The notes beneath the pieces were generated by a model, which did not search any database, was not told where the DNA came from, and saw only the letters and a list, made by a program, of their open reading frames with translations. The position numbers and the translations under genes are program-made. A DNA stretch of 64,000 nucleotides. It comes from Burkholderiaceae bacterium. Its GTDB lineage: Bacteria; Pseudomonadota; Gammaproteobacteria; Burkholderiales; Burkholderiaceae_E. This document shows, in pieces, positions 1-8,791 of this stretch. The stretch spans positions 62,001-126,000 of the forward strand of contig JACKLP010000001.1 of assembly GCA_024235875.1 (NCBI GenBank), read 5' to 3'. The stretch's first letter is position 1. Every line of letters begins with the position of its first letter.

Positions 1-200
1 TTGAGAACGACCTCATATTGACCCGGTTTCTCGATCGCTTCGAAGCCGGGATGAGCGACGAAGATGTCGCGGGATTGGATTTGCTCCTCGACCTTCCCGA
101 CAACGAGTTGCTCGATCTGATTCTGGGGCGAACGCCCGCAAGCGGAGATTTGGCGAACGACCCCGTCGTGACCGTTCTCCGAAAGCTGCAGGAGGTCTAG
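1..200 (+). CDS. sdhE: SdhE-family FAD assembly factor (5' truncated)
   Basis: This is the C-terminal 65 residues of an SdhE/YgfY protein, the small factor that promotes covalent flavinylation of succinate dehydrogenase subunit A. The frame is already open at base 3. The first visible residues (E-N-D-L) fit the end of the family's RGxxE motif region, so the true start lies before the window. The helical pattern DLLLDLPDNELLDLILGR is typical of the family. A TTG at 18 could serve as a start but would remove a conserved helix. It lies 70 bp before gltA, as expected at the end of an sdhCDAB-sdhE cluster. Confidence 0.85.
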   Translation, partial: ENDLILTRFLDRFEAGMSDEDVAGLDLLLDLPDNELLDLILGRTPASGDLANDPVVTVLRKLQEV

Positions 201-270
201 CGCAGCGAATCCATGCGAGACGGCGTCGGCCATGCCGCGCCGAACGTGATACTTCGAGACAGGTGAACAG

Positions 271-1578
271 ATGAAAAGCGAGCACAAGGCAACCCTGAGT
301 TTCTCGGACGGATCCCCGTCGGTCGAGTTCCCGATCTACCAGGGAACCGTCGGGCCGGACGTCATCGACATCCGAAAGCTCTATGGTCAGACGGGTAAGT
401 TCACCTTCGATCCGGGCTTCATGTCGACAGCGGCCTGTGAGTCCAAGATCACGTATATCGACGGCGACAAGGGCGAATTGCTGTATCGGGGCTATCCGAT
501 CGAGCAGCTTGCCGAGAACTGCGATTTTCTCGAGACATGCTACTTGCTGCTCAATGGCGAGCTCCCCAACGAGGCCGAGCGCCTGGATTTCGAGCATCGT
601 GTCACTCATCACACGATGGTTCACGAGCAAATGACCCGCTTCTATGCAGGCTTCAGGCGTGATGCGCACCCGATGGCCATCCTGGTCGGCGTGGTCGGCG
701 CGCTTTCGGCCTTCTACCACGACTCCACCGATATCAACAATCCCGACCATCGCTTCGTTTCCGCGATCCGTCTGATCGCGAAGATGCCGACGCTGATGTC
801 CATGGCCTACAAGTACTCGTGCGGCGAGCCGTTCATGTATCCGCGCAACGAGCTCTCGTATGCAGCCAATGTCATGCACATGCTCTTTGCGACGCCGTGC
901 GAGGACTACAAGCCGAATCCGATCCTCGTCAAGGCGCTCGATCGCATCTTGATTCTGCATGCGGATCATGAGCAGAACGCTTCTACCTCGACGGTTCGCC
1001 TGGCGGGTTCGTCGGGTGCGAACCCGTTCGCGTGCATTGCGGCAGGTATCGCGACGCTCTGGGGCCCTGCTCACGGCGGAGCGAACGAGGCGTGCCTCCT
1101 GATGCTCAACGAGATCCAGGAGCACGGCGGGATCGAGAAGATCGGTGCTTATATCGACAAGGTCAAGGATCCCGACTCGCCGGTGCGTCTGATGGGTTTC
1201 GGTCACCGTGTCTACAAGAACTATGACCCACGTGCCAAGTTGATGCGCGAGACCTGCCACGAGGTACTGAACGAATTGGGCCTCAAGGACGATCCGCTCT
1301 TCGCCCTCGCGATGAAACTCGAGCAGATCGCGCTCGAAGACGATTATTTCGTCAAGCGCAAGCTCTATCCGAACGTGGACTTCTATTCGGGCATCGTTCA
1401 ACGAGCGATGGGTATTCCGGTCGACATGTTCACCTGCGTATTCGCGTTGGCGCGCACGGTCGGCTGGATCGCCCAATGGAACGAGATGATCGGCGACAAG
1501 GACCAGAAGATCGGTCGGCCGCGTCAGTTGTTCACCGGCGCGCTTCGCCGCGATCTCGTGCCGATCGCGCAGCGCTGA
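271..1578 (+). CDS. gltA: Citrate synthase
   Basis: Type II citrate synthase, 435 aa, condensing acetyl-CoA and oxaloacetate to citrate in the TCA cycle. The three catalytic residues are visible: His268 in GPAHGGAN, His312 in GFGHRVYK and Asp370 in NVDFYSG. The N-terminal beta domain typical of hexameric, NADH-sensitive Gram-negative enzymes is present (FTFDPGFMSTAACESKITYIDG region). An AGGTGA Shine-Dalgarno precedes the ATG by 6 nt. A strong intrinsic terminator follows at 1600-1624, so it is transcriptionally separated from the odhA-odhB-lpdA cluster. Confidence 0.98.
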   Translation: MKSEHKATLSFSDGSPSVEFPIYQGTVGPDVIDIRKLYGQTGKFTFDPGFMSTAACESKITYIDGDKGELLYRGYPIEQLAENCDFLETCYLLLNGELPNEAERLDFEHRVTHHTMVHEQMTRFYAGFRRDAHPMAILVGVVGALSAFYHDSTDINNPDHRFVSAIRLIAKMPTLMSMAYKYSCGEPFMYPRNELSYAANVMHMLFATPCEDYKPNPILVKALDRILILHADHEQNASTSTVRLAGSSGANPFACIAAGIATLWGPAHGGANEACLLMLNEIQEHGGIEKIGAYIDKVKDPDSPVRLMGFGHRVYKNYDPRAKLMRETCHEVLNELGLKDDPLFALAMKLEQIALEDDYFVKRKLYPNVDFYSGIVQRAMGIPVDMFTCVFALARTVGWIAQWNEMIGDKDQKIGRPRQLFTGALRRDLVPIAQR

Positions 1579-1599
1579 TCGTCTCGCTGCTGCGCGCAA

Positions 1600-1624
1600 A
1601 AGGCCGGCAATGCCGGCCTTTTTT
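1600..1624 (+). terminator. Rho-independent terminator of gltA
   Basis: A 9-bp perfect stem, AAGGCCGGC (1600-1608) with GCCGGCCTT (1612-1620), closes on a 3-nt AAT loop. It runs straight into a T tract (1619-1624). It starts 21 bp after the gltA stop codon. Confidence 0.92.
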
Positions 1625-1948
1625 CTTCGAGTCGGCGCGCAAGTCGGGTGTCAGGCTGGGGCTCATTGGCTTCGCGTGAGTGGGTCGGGTTGTTGCAATG
1701 CAACACTCGGCTCGCACAACGGCACTACAAGGAGCCCGAAAGGCCGTCCATCCGAGCGGATTCTCCAGTCACGATACTCGAAGGGTTATGCTTTTCGCTT
1801 TACCGAATTTTGTCCGATGATGTAGAGCCACCCACCAAGCTCCGCGGGTGTTGGTGATCGTAAGCCGGTCACCGCGCCATGGCCTGCGCGCGTCGCGCGC
1901 GTGGCTTGCATCTTTGACGAGAAGCTCGTTTCAAAAGGTGATGCGTCC
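1625..1948. other. gltA-odhA intergenic region
   Basis: About 320 bp with no convincing gene. It should hold the promoter of the odhA operon, but I find no -35/-10 pair I would defend. The only notable element is the palindrome at 1692-1704. A weak CACCAA...TTGGTG inverted repeat lies just before the odhA leader. An upstream GTG at 1901 is in frame with odhA but lacks family-like sequence. Confidence 0.5.
1692..1704. promoter_or_regulatory. Palindrome GTTGCA-A-TGCAAC, possible operator
   Basis: A perfect 6-1-6 inverted repeat in the gltA-odhA gap, about 245 bp before the odhA start. Its size and symmetry fit a binding site for a dimeric regulator. The regulator cannot be named from sequence alone. 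Confidence 0.3.
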
Positions 1949-4810
1949 ATGATGAGATCGTTCCAGTCGAACTCGTATCTGTTCGGCGGCAATGCGCCGT
2001 ACATCGAAGAACTTTACGAGAGCTACCTCAACAATCCCAGCTCCGTTCCCGAGGAATGGCGTGCCTACTTCGACAACATGCAAGTTGTCCCGGCCGCTGA
2101 CGGGAGCTCCCAGACCCGGGACGTCGCTCACGCGCCGATCGTCCAGTCATTCGCGGATCGCGCCAAGGAGGGTCGGCTAGCGCCCCAGGTGATGGGCGGC
2201 GATGCGGCCACGGCCAGGAAGCAGGTCTTCGTTCAGTCGCTGATCGCTGCCTATCGTTCGCTGGGAAATCGCTGGGCCGACCTAGATCCGCTCAAGCGCC
2301 ACGAGCGTCCGTCGATTCCAGAGCTCGAGCCCGCCTTCTACGATTTCACCGAGAGCGATCAGGCGAACATCTACTCGGTCGCAAACACCTTCTTCGGCAC
2401 GGAAAGCTGCACCTTGCGCGAGCTGCTCCACGCCTTGCGCGAGACTTACTGTGCAACGATTGGTGCCGAGTTCATGCACATCACTGATCCTGCTCAAAAG
2501 CGCTGGATGCAGGAACGCCTGGAGAGCACGCGCACCAACCCCAAGTTCTCCAGGGAAAAGAAGCTGCGAATCCTCGACAAGCTGGTGGCGGCCGAAGGGC
2601 TGGAGAAGTATCTGCACACGCGGTACGTGGGCCAGAAACGCTTCTCTTTGGAGGGGGGCGAAAGCTTTATTCCAGCGTTGGATGAAATCATCCAGCGCGC
2701 CGGCGAACAAGGCGTGCAGGAGATCGTGATCGGCATGGCCCACCGTGGCCGGCTCAACGTCCTGGTGAACATGCTTGGGAAGCTGCCCAAGGAACTGTTT
2801 GCGGAATTCGAGGGGCAGGCGGGCGACGATCTGCCCAGCGGTGATGTCAAGTATCACAAAGGCTTCTCGAGCGACGTCAATACGCCCGGGGGGCCCGTCC
2901 ATCTGTCATTGGCTTTCAATCCTTCGCATCTCGAGATCGTGGATCCGGTTGTCGAGGGCTCGACAAAGGCGCGCCAGGATCGCCGAGGCGATACCGAGGG
3001 TTCGGAGGTGCTGTCCGTCCTGGTACATGGAGACGCTGCCTTCGCCGGGCAAGGGGTCGTGATGGAGACCCTGAACATGGCCCAGACGCGAGGCTATGGC
3101 ACCGGCGGGACCGTGCACATCGTCATCAACAATCAGATCGGATTCACCACGTCGGACCCTCGCGATTCACGTTCGACCCTGTATTGCACCGATGTGGTCA
3201 AGATGATCGAGGCCCCGGTCCTGCACGTGAACGGCGACGATCCCGAAGCAGTGGTCTATGCGGCCCAGGTCGCGATGGAGTTCAGGACGACCTTTCGCAA
3301 GGACATCGTGCTGGACATCGTCTGCTATCGCAAGCTCGGGCACAACGAACAGGACACCCCCTCGCTGACCCAGCCGCTGATGTATCGAAAGATCGCGGCA
3401 CTCCCGGGCACCCGCAAAATCTACGGTGACAAGCTGGTGGCCCAGGCCGTGATCGAGGCCGATGAAGTCGAGTCCCGGATGCGCGCCTACCGCGATGCCA
3501 TGGATGCGGGGCGTCACACCCTGGATCCGGTGCTATCGAACTTCAAGAGCAAGTTCGCGGTCGACTGGATGCCCTACCTGAATCGCCGATGGACCGACAG
3601 CGCCGATACGGCTGTTCCGATCGCGGACCTGAAACGCCTTGCCGATCGGATCACCTCGGTACCCGAGCAGGTGAAGGTTCATCCCTTGGTCAAGCGGGTC
3701 CTGGACGATCGCAGGAAGATGGGCCAGGGCGAGATGCCGCTCGACTGGGGGATGGGTGAACACCTTGCATTCGCTAGCCTGCTGGCGAGCGGCTACGGCG
3801 TACGCCTGTCCGGACAGGATTCGGGGCGTGGCACCTTCACGCATCGCCACGCCGTCATTCACGATCAGGGACGCGAGCGCTGGGGTGAAGGCAAGTACAT
3901 TCCGCTACAGAACGTGTCGGGCGATCAGGGCACCTTCACCGTTATCGACTCGGTCCTCTCCGAGGAAGCGGTGCTGGGGTTCGAGTATGGCTATTCGACG
4001 GCCGAGCCCAACGTTCTGGTCGTCTGGGAAGGCCAGTTCGGTGATTTCGTCAATGGTGCGCAGGTAGTCATCGACCAGTTCATCTGTTCCGGGGAGACCA
4101 AGTGGGGAAGAGCGTCGGGGCTTACCCTGATGCTGCCGCACGGATATGAAGGACAGGGCCCCGAGCATTCATCGGCACGAATGGAGCGATTCCTGCAGCT
4201 TTGCGCCGAGAACAACATGCAGGTCCTGCAGCCGACAACGCCGGCGCAGATCTTCCATGCGCTTCGACGCCAGATGGTTCGCCTCTTCCGCAAGCCGCTC
4301 GTCATCATGACGCCGAAGTCGCTGCTGCGTCACAAGGAAGCGACCTCGCCGCTGGAAGATCTCTCCCGGCAGGGATTCCAGACCGTGATCGGGGAGACCG
4401 ATCCGTCCGTCGATCCCAAGAGAGTCAAGCGCGTGATCATCTGCACCGGCCGGGTCTACTACGACCTGCTCGCGGAACGACGAGAGCGCGAAGCGAGCGA
4501 TGTCGCGATCGTCCGGGTCGAGCAACTCTATCCGTTCCCTCACAAGGCCTTCGATACAGAGATGAAGCGCTGGGCCGGTGCGGCCCAGGTGGTCTGGTGC
4601 CAGGACGAGCCGCAGAACCAGGGCGCGTGGTTCTATATCCAGCACCACATCGCCGATGCACTGGGCAAGGCGCAGAAGCTCTCGTATGCGGGCAGAGCGC
4701 CGTCAGCGTCGCCGGCCGTCGGCTACTACGACAAGCACTATGCCCAGCTTCGGGAACTGATCGGCGCGGCCTTTGGCGACTCGCGTGCCCGTGTCCGGAA
4801 GGCCGGCTGA
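1949..4810 (+). CDS. odhA: 2-oxoglutarate dehydrogenase E1 component
   Basis: Thiamine-diphosphate-dependent E1 (SucA/OdhA), 953 aa. It decarboxylates 2-oxoglutarate and transfers the succinyl group to the E2 lipoyl arm. Visible motifs include AHRGR at residue 265, GDAAFAGQG at 361-369 and the NNQIGFTT cofactor motif from 394. The N-terminal SNSYLFGGNAPYIEELYESY segment is the usual E2/E3-binding helix of the family. I start at ATG 1949 (an ATG-ATG pair), 8 nt after an AAAGGTG ribosome site. An in-frame GTG at 1901 would add 16 residues with no family similarity. It is first gene of odhA-odhB-lpdA-zapE. Confidence 0.97.
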   Translation: MMRSFQSNSYLFGGNAPYIEELYESYLNNPSSVPEEWRAYFDNMQVVPAADGSSQTRDVAHAPIVQSFADRAKEGRLAPQVMGGDAATARKQVFVQSLIAAYRSLGNRWADLDPLKRHERPSIPELEPAFYDFTESDQANIYSVANTFFGTESCTLRELLHALRETYCATIGAEFMHITDPAQKRWMQERLESTRTNPKFSREKKLRILDKLVAAEGLEKYLHTRYVGQKRFSLEGGESFIPALDEIIQRAGEQGVQEIVIGMAHRGRLNVLVNMLGKLPKELFAEFEGQAGDDLPSGDVKYHKGFSSDVNTPGGPVHLSLAFNPSHLEIVDPVVEGSTKARQDRRGDTEGSEVLSVLVHGDAAFAGQGVVMETLNMAQTRGYGTGGTVHIVINNQIGFTTSDPRDSRSTLYCTDVVKMIEAPVLHVNGDDPEAVVYAAQVAMEFRTTFRKDIVLDIVCYRKLGHNEQDTPSLTQPLMYRKIAALPGTRKIYGDKLVAQAVIEADEVESRMRAYRDAMDAGRHTLDPVLSNFKSKFAVDWMPYLNRRWTDSADTAVPIADLKRLADRITSVPEQVKVHPLVKRVLDDRRKMGQGEMPLDWGMGEHLAFASLLASGYGVRLSGQDSGRGTFTHRHAVIHDQGRERWGEGKYIPLQNVSGDQGTFTVIDSVLSEEAVLGFEYGYSTAEPNVLVVWEGQFGDFVNGAQVVIDQFICSGETKWGRASGLTLMLPHGYEGQGPEHSSARMERFLQLCAENNMQVLQPTTPAQIFHALRRQMVRLFRKPLVIMTPKSLLRHKEATSPLEDLSRQGFQTVIGETDPSVDPKRVKRVIICTGRVYYDLLAERREREASDVAIVRVEQLYPFPHKAFDTEMKRWAGAAQVVWCQDEPQNQGAWFYIQHHIADALGKAQKLSYAGRAPSASPAVGYYDKHYAQLRELIGAAFGDSRARVRKAG

Positions 4811-4915
4811 TGAATCAAGGCACGGACTGCACGGTTCTCGGGTAGCGCGGTCCGGCCGTATCGGAGCGTCGCGCTGGTCTTGCGGCCTACGACACAAGCT
4901 ATAGAGAGAAAGTTA

Positions 4916-6205
4916 ATGTCTTTGATCGAAGTGAAGGTGCCTCAGCTTTCGGAGTCGGTCGCCGAGGCGACATTGCTCCAGTGGCACAAGAAAGTGGGCG
5001 AGGCGGTTGCGCGCGACGAGAATCTGATCGACATCGAAACCGACAAGGTCGTGCTCGAATTGCCGGCGCCGGAATCCGGCGTGCTGACACAGATTCTGAA
5101 GCCCGATGGCAGCACCGTCGTGGCCGACGAGGTGATCGCGACGATCGACACCGAGGCGAAGCCCGGAACCGTCGACAGCCCCTCGGCCCAGGCCGCACCG
5201 GTCGCAACCAAGCCAGGGCCCGTCACCACCGGTGCCCAGGCCTCGGCGCCACCGCCTGCGGCCGTCGTAGGCAAGGGCGTCGCGATGCCGGCTGCAGCCA
5301 AGCTCATGGCGGAAAACAAGCTGGGCCCGGGCGATGTGCCGGCTTCAGGGCGCGATGGGCGGATCACGAAAGGCGATGTGCTCTCCGCCTTGGCCGGCGG
5401 TGCAGGTGCGCCCGCGGCGCCAGCACCGAGCATCCCCACCGGGGCGCCGGCGAGCAGCCTGCCGCAGGTGAAGGCGCCGATCGATGTCTCGAAGCTCGTC
5501 GAGGGACGCCCGGAGCAACGCGTGCCAATGTCGCGTTTGCGCCAGCGAGTGGCGGAGCGCCTGCTCCAATCGCAGGCAACGAACGCGATCCTGACCACAT
5601 TCAACGAAGTGAACATGCAGCCGGTGATGACGCTGCGTAAGAAGTACCAGGAGCGTTTCGAGAAGTCCAACGGCGTCAAGCTCGGCTTCATGTCGTTCTT
5701 CGTGAAGGCAGCCGTTCACGCGCTCAAGAAGTATCCGGTCGTCAATGCCTCCATCGACGGCAACGATATCGTCTATCACGGGTTCTTCGACGTTGGCGTG
5801 GCGGTCGGATCGCCCAGGGGGCTGGTCGTTCCGGTGGTCCGGAATGCCGATCAGCTCACCTTTGCCCAGATCGAGTCGACCATTGCGGATTTCGGCGCTC
5901 GTGCACAGGCGGGGAAGCTGGGAATCGAGGAGCTGACCGGAGGGACGTTCTCCATCAGCAACGGCGGCGTCTTCGGCTCGATGCTCTCGACGCCGATCAT
6001 CAATCCGCCGCAGTCGGCCATCCTCGGCATCCACGCGACCAAGGAGCGAGCCGTTGTCGAGAATGGCGAGGTGGTCGTCAGGCCGATGAACTACCTGGCG
6101 CTGTCCTACGATCATCGAATCATCGACGGTCGCGAAGCGGTGCTGTTCTTGGTCACGATCAAGGAAGCGCTCGAGGATCCGGCGCGTCTGTTGCTGGATC
6201 TCTGA
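4916..6205 (+). CDS. odhB: 2-oxoglutarate dehydrogenase E2 (dihydrolipoamide succinyltransferase)
   Basis: E2 core of the 2-oxoglutarate dehydrogenase complex, 429 aa. An N-terminal lipoyl domain carries Lys44 in ETDKVVLELPAP, the lipoylation site. An Ala/Pro-rich linker follows, then the peripheral subunit-binding domain (PAAAKLMAENKL). The catalytic domain has the HxxxDG motif (His400 to Gly405). The start is ATG 4916, giving MSLIEVKVPQLSESV, after an AGAGAGAAAG purine run. An upstream in-frame codon at 4880 is not family-like. It is 105 bp after odhA and 10 bp before lpdA. Confidence 0.97.
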   Translation: MSLIEVKVPQLSESVAEATLLQWHKKVGEAVARDENLIDIETDKVVLELPAPESGVLTQILKPDGSTVVADEVIATIDTEAKPGTVDSPSAQAAPVATKPGPVTTGAQASAPPPAAVVGKGVAMPAAAKLMAENKLGPGDVPASGRDGRITKGDVLSALAGGAGAPAAPAPSIPTGAPASSLPQVKAPIDVSKLVEGRPEQRVPMSRLRQRVAERLLQSQATNAILTTFNEVNMQPVMTLRKKYQERFEKSNGVKLGFMSFFVKAAVHALKKYPVVNASIDGNDIVYHGFFDVGVAVGSPRGLVVPVVRNADQLTFAQIESTIADFGARAQAGKLGIEELTGGTFSISNGGVFGSMLSTPIINPPQSAILGIHATKERAVVENGEVVVRPMNYLALSYDHRIIDGREAVLFLVTIKEALEDPARLLLDL

Positions 6206-6215
6206 GGAGACATTC

Positions 6216-7646
6216 ATGTCTGAACGATTCGACGTCGTCGTCATCGGGGCGGGCCCAGCCGGCTACATCGCCTCGATTCGCGCCGCTCAGCTCGGCTTCA
6301 AGGTCGCTTGCGCCGAGAAGTGGATGAACCCCGATGGCGAGGCCGCGCTTGGCGGAACATGCCTGAACGTCGGTTGTATCCCATCCAAGGCGCTACTCGC
6401 GTCCTCGGAGGAATTCGCCAAACTGCACGAGGCCATCGGCGAGCACGGGATCAGTGTCGAAAACCCACGGGTCGACGTCTCCAAGATGCTCGAGCGCAAG
6501 AACGGCATCGTCAAGAAGATGACCAAGGGAATCGAATTCCTGTTTCGGAAGAATCGCATTACCTGGTTGAAGGGGCATGCGCGACTTGCCGGGTCCGCCG
6601 ACGGTTTCCACCGAGTGGAGATCTCGGGGGAGTCTGGCGTGGAAGTCCACGAGGCAAAGAACATCATCATCGCATCGGGCTCGAGGCCGCGTGCGCTTCC
6701 CGGCATCGAAATCGACAACAAACTGATCTGCGACAACGAAGGTGCGCTTTCATTCGACAAGGTGCCCAAGCGGCTCGCCGTCATCGGGGCCGGTGTCATC
6801 GGGCTCGAGCTCGGATCGGTATGGCGTCGCCTTGGATCGGAGGTGACCGTGCTCGAGGCGATGCCCAAGTTTCTTGCGGCATGCGATGATGCCGTCGCCA
6901 AGGAGGCTGCGAAGTCGTTTGCCAAGCAGGGGCTCGACATCAAGCTCGGCGTGAAGATCGGCGAGATCAAGACCTCGAAGAAGGGCGTGTCGATTCGCTA
7001 TGAGGATTCCTCGGGTACGGCTCAGGTGCTCGAGGCCGACCGCCTGGTCGTCTCGGTCGGTCGAGTACCGAACACCCATGATCTGGGACTGGAGACGGTG
7101 GGGCTTGCTCTCGATGAGCGCGGACTCGTCCCGGTCGATGATCATTGCCGTACAGCGGTCGGTGGTGTGTTCGCGATTGGTGACGTCGTGCGAGGACCGA
7201 TGCTCGCGCACAAGGGAGAGGACGAAGGTGTGATGGTTGCCGAGCTGATCGCAGGGCAGTCACCGCACATCGACTACAACTGCATCCCCTGGGTGATCTA
7301 CACCTCACCCGAGATCGCGTGGGTTGGCCGTACCGAGCAGCAGCTCAAGTCCGAAGGGCGCCAGTACAAGTCCGGTCAGTTTCCATTCGCGGCCAATGGT
7401 CGAGCGCTTGGCATGGGACACTCGGATGGCTTCGTGAAAGTGCTCTCAGATGCCCAGACCGACGAAGTCCTCGGGGTACACGTGATCTCCGCCAGTGCAT
7501 CGGATCTGATCTCCGAAGCGGCGCTCGCCATGGAGTTCAAGGCATCCGCCGAAGACATCGGGCGCGTATGTCACCCGCATCCGTCGATGTCCGAGGTCAT
7601 GCGCGAAGCCGCATTGGCGACCGACAAGCGTGCGTTGAACATGTGA
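6216..7646 (+). CDS. lpdA: Dihydrolipoamide dehydrogenase (E3)
   Basis: FAD-dependent E3, 476 aa, which reoxidises the E2 lipoyl arm with NAD+. The redox disulfide is Cys49-Cys54 in GGTCLNVGCIPSK. An FAD-binding GxGxxG is at the N-terminus (VVIGAGPAGYIA) and the NAD-binding GAGVIGLELG lies mid-protein. The partner-subunit His455-Glu460 pair sits in CHPHPSMSE. It is preceded by a GAGGAGA ribosome site 10 bp after odhB. Its stop overlaps a possible GTG start of zapE. Confidence 0.97.
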   Translation: MSERFDVVVIGAGPAGYIASIRAAQLGFKVACAEKWMNPDGEAALGGTCLNVGCIPSKALLASSEEFAKLHEAIGEHGISVENPRVDVSKMLERKNGIVKKMTKGIEFLFRKNRITWLKGHARLAGSADGFHRVEISGESGVEVHEAKNIIIASGSRPRALPGIEIDNKLICDNEGALSFDKVPKRLAVIGAGVIGLELGSVWRRLGSEVTVLEAMPKFLAACDDAVAKEAAKSFAKQGLDIKLGVKIGEIKTSKKGVSIRYEDSSGTAQVLEADRLVVSVGRVPNTHDLGLETVGLALDERGLVPVDDHCRTAVGGVFAIGDVVRGPMLAHKGEDEGVMVAELIAGQSPHIDYNCIPWVIYTSPEIAWVGRTEQQLKSEGRQYKSGQFPFAANGRALGMGHSDGFVKVLSDAQTDEVLGVHVISASASDLISEAALAMEFKASAEDIGRVCHPHPSMSEVMREAALATDKRALNM

Positions 7647-7651
7647 GCGGC

Positions 7652-8755
7652 ATGAGACGCGAGGTCATCGCCCACTACGAAGAAGTTCTGGCGGCACGAG
7701 GGTTCAGCGCAGATTCGGCGCAGCGGGCTGCGGTCGAAAGACTTCAACGCATGCATGACGAGTTCCTGGCGTTCAAGGCGAGGCGCTCGTCGCGCATTCG
7801 TCGACTGATCAGTCGGCCCCCGGTGCCACGTGGCGTCTGGCTCCATGGCGGTGTGGGACGCGGCAAGAGCTTCCTGATGGATTGCTTCTACGCGACGATA
7901 CCGGTGGTTCGGAAGACGCGGGTGCATTTCCATGAGTTCATGCGCGGAGTGCATCGCGAATTGCGAGAGCTCAAGGGCACGCAAGACCCGCTGGATGAGG
8001 TCTCGAGGCGCGTGTCCCGGCGCTACCGCCTGATCTGTTTCGATGAGTTCCATGTATCGGACATCGCGGATGCCATGATTCTCGAACGGCTCGTCCGCGG
8101 CTTGTTGGAACACGGCGTGACGTTCGTGATGACATCCAACTACGCGCCCGAGTCTCTCTACCCGGATGGACTGCATCGGGATAGAGTGCTGCCAGCCATC
8201 GCCATGCTGAAGTCCCGGCTCGACGTCCTCAGCGTGGATGCCGGAATCGACTACCGGCGGCGCTCGATGCAGCAGGTCAAGGCCTATCATCACCCGATCG
8301 ACGAAGATTCTCGCGCGGCGTTGCAAGATGCCTATGCAAAGCTCGCCGAGACAGCGGACGACGATCCCGTGATGACGATCGAGAATCGCCCCGTGCGAGC
8401 GCTTCGTCGCGCCGGCGGGGTGGTCTGGTTCGACTTCGCCACCTTGTGCGGTGGGCCGAGGTCTCAGAACGACTACCTCGAGCTTGCGCGTCAGTTCCAC
8501 ACGGTGATCCTCTCCGATGTGCCCCGAATGACGCCGGCGATGGCGTCCGAGGCACGCCGATTCGTGTGGCTCGTCGACGTGTTCTACGATCAACGAATCA
8601 AGTTGCTGGTCAGCGCGCAGTGCGAGCCGGAGTCCCTGTACCTGGAAGGAGCGATGTCGGGCGAGTTTCATCGCACCGTCAGTCGTCTGATCGAGATGCA
8701 GTCCCGCGAGTACCTCGACGCTCCGCGGCGGGAGCCCAGTGTCTCGATCGCGTGA
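7652..8755 (+). CDS. zapE: ZapE/AFG1-family ATPase
   Basis: AFG1-like P-loop ATPase, 367 aa. In E. coli ZapE interacts with FtsZ at the division ring under stress, and mitochondrial AFG1 homologues act on inner-membrane proteins. Walker A GGVGRGKS is at residues 66-73 and the Walker B-like CFDEFHV near 129-135. ATG 7652 begins MRREVIAHYEEVLAARGF, matching the family's N-terminus. A GTG at 7643 overlapping the lpdA stop is an alternative. It is co-directional with and 5 bp from lpdA, a usual betaproteobacterial order. Confidence 0.93.
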   Translation: MRREVIAHYEEVLAARGFSADSAQRAAVERLQRMHDEFLAFKARRSSRIRRLISRPPVPRGVWLHGGVGRGKSFLMDCFYATIPVVRKTRVHFHEFMRGVHRELRELKGTQDPLDEVSRRVSRRYRLICFDEFHVSDIADAMILERLVRGLLEHGVTFVMTSNYAPESLYPDGLHRDRVLPAIAMLKSRLDVLSVDAGIDYRRRSMQQVKAYHHPIDEDSRAALQDAYAKLAETADDDPVMTIENRPVRALRRAGGVVWFDFATLCGGPRSQNDYLELARQFHTVILSDVPRMTPAMASEARRFVWLVDVFYDQRIKLLVSAQCEPESLYLEGAMSGEFHRTVSRLIEMQSREYLDAPRREPSVSIA

Positions 8756-8757
8756 GA

Positions 8758-8785
8758 TTGCGCGTTGGCCAAGTCCTGATACAGT
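8758..8785 (+). promoter_or_regulatory. Candidate promoter of ravA
   Basis: TTGCGC at 8758-8763 and TACAGT at 8780-8785 are separated by 16 nt. The -10 carries an upstream TG (extended -10). The downstream ATG is only 6 nt away, so the transcript would have almost no leader. Partly inside the 3' end region of zapE. Confidence 0.4.
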
Positions 8786-8791
8786 CGTGGA

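Noticed and set aside
13..1599. A 528-codon open frame on the minus strand opposite gltA
   Set aside because: It is the antisense shadow of citrate synthase in GC-rich DNA; the composition is Arg/His-rich and no family motif is seen.
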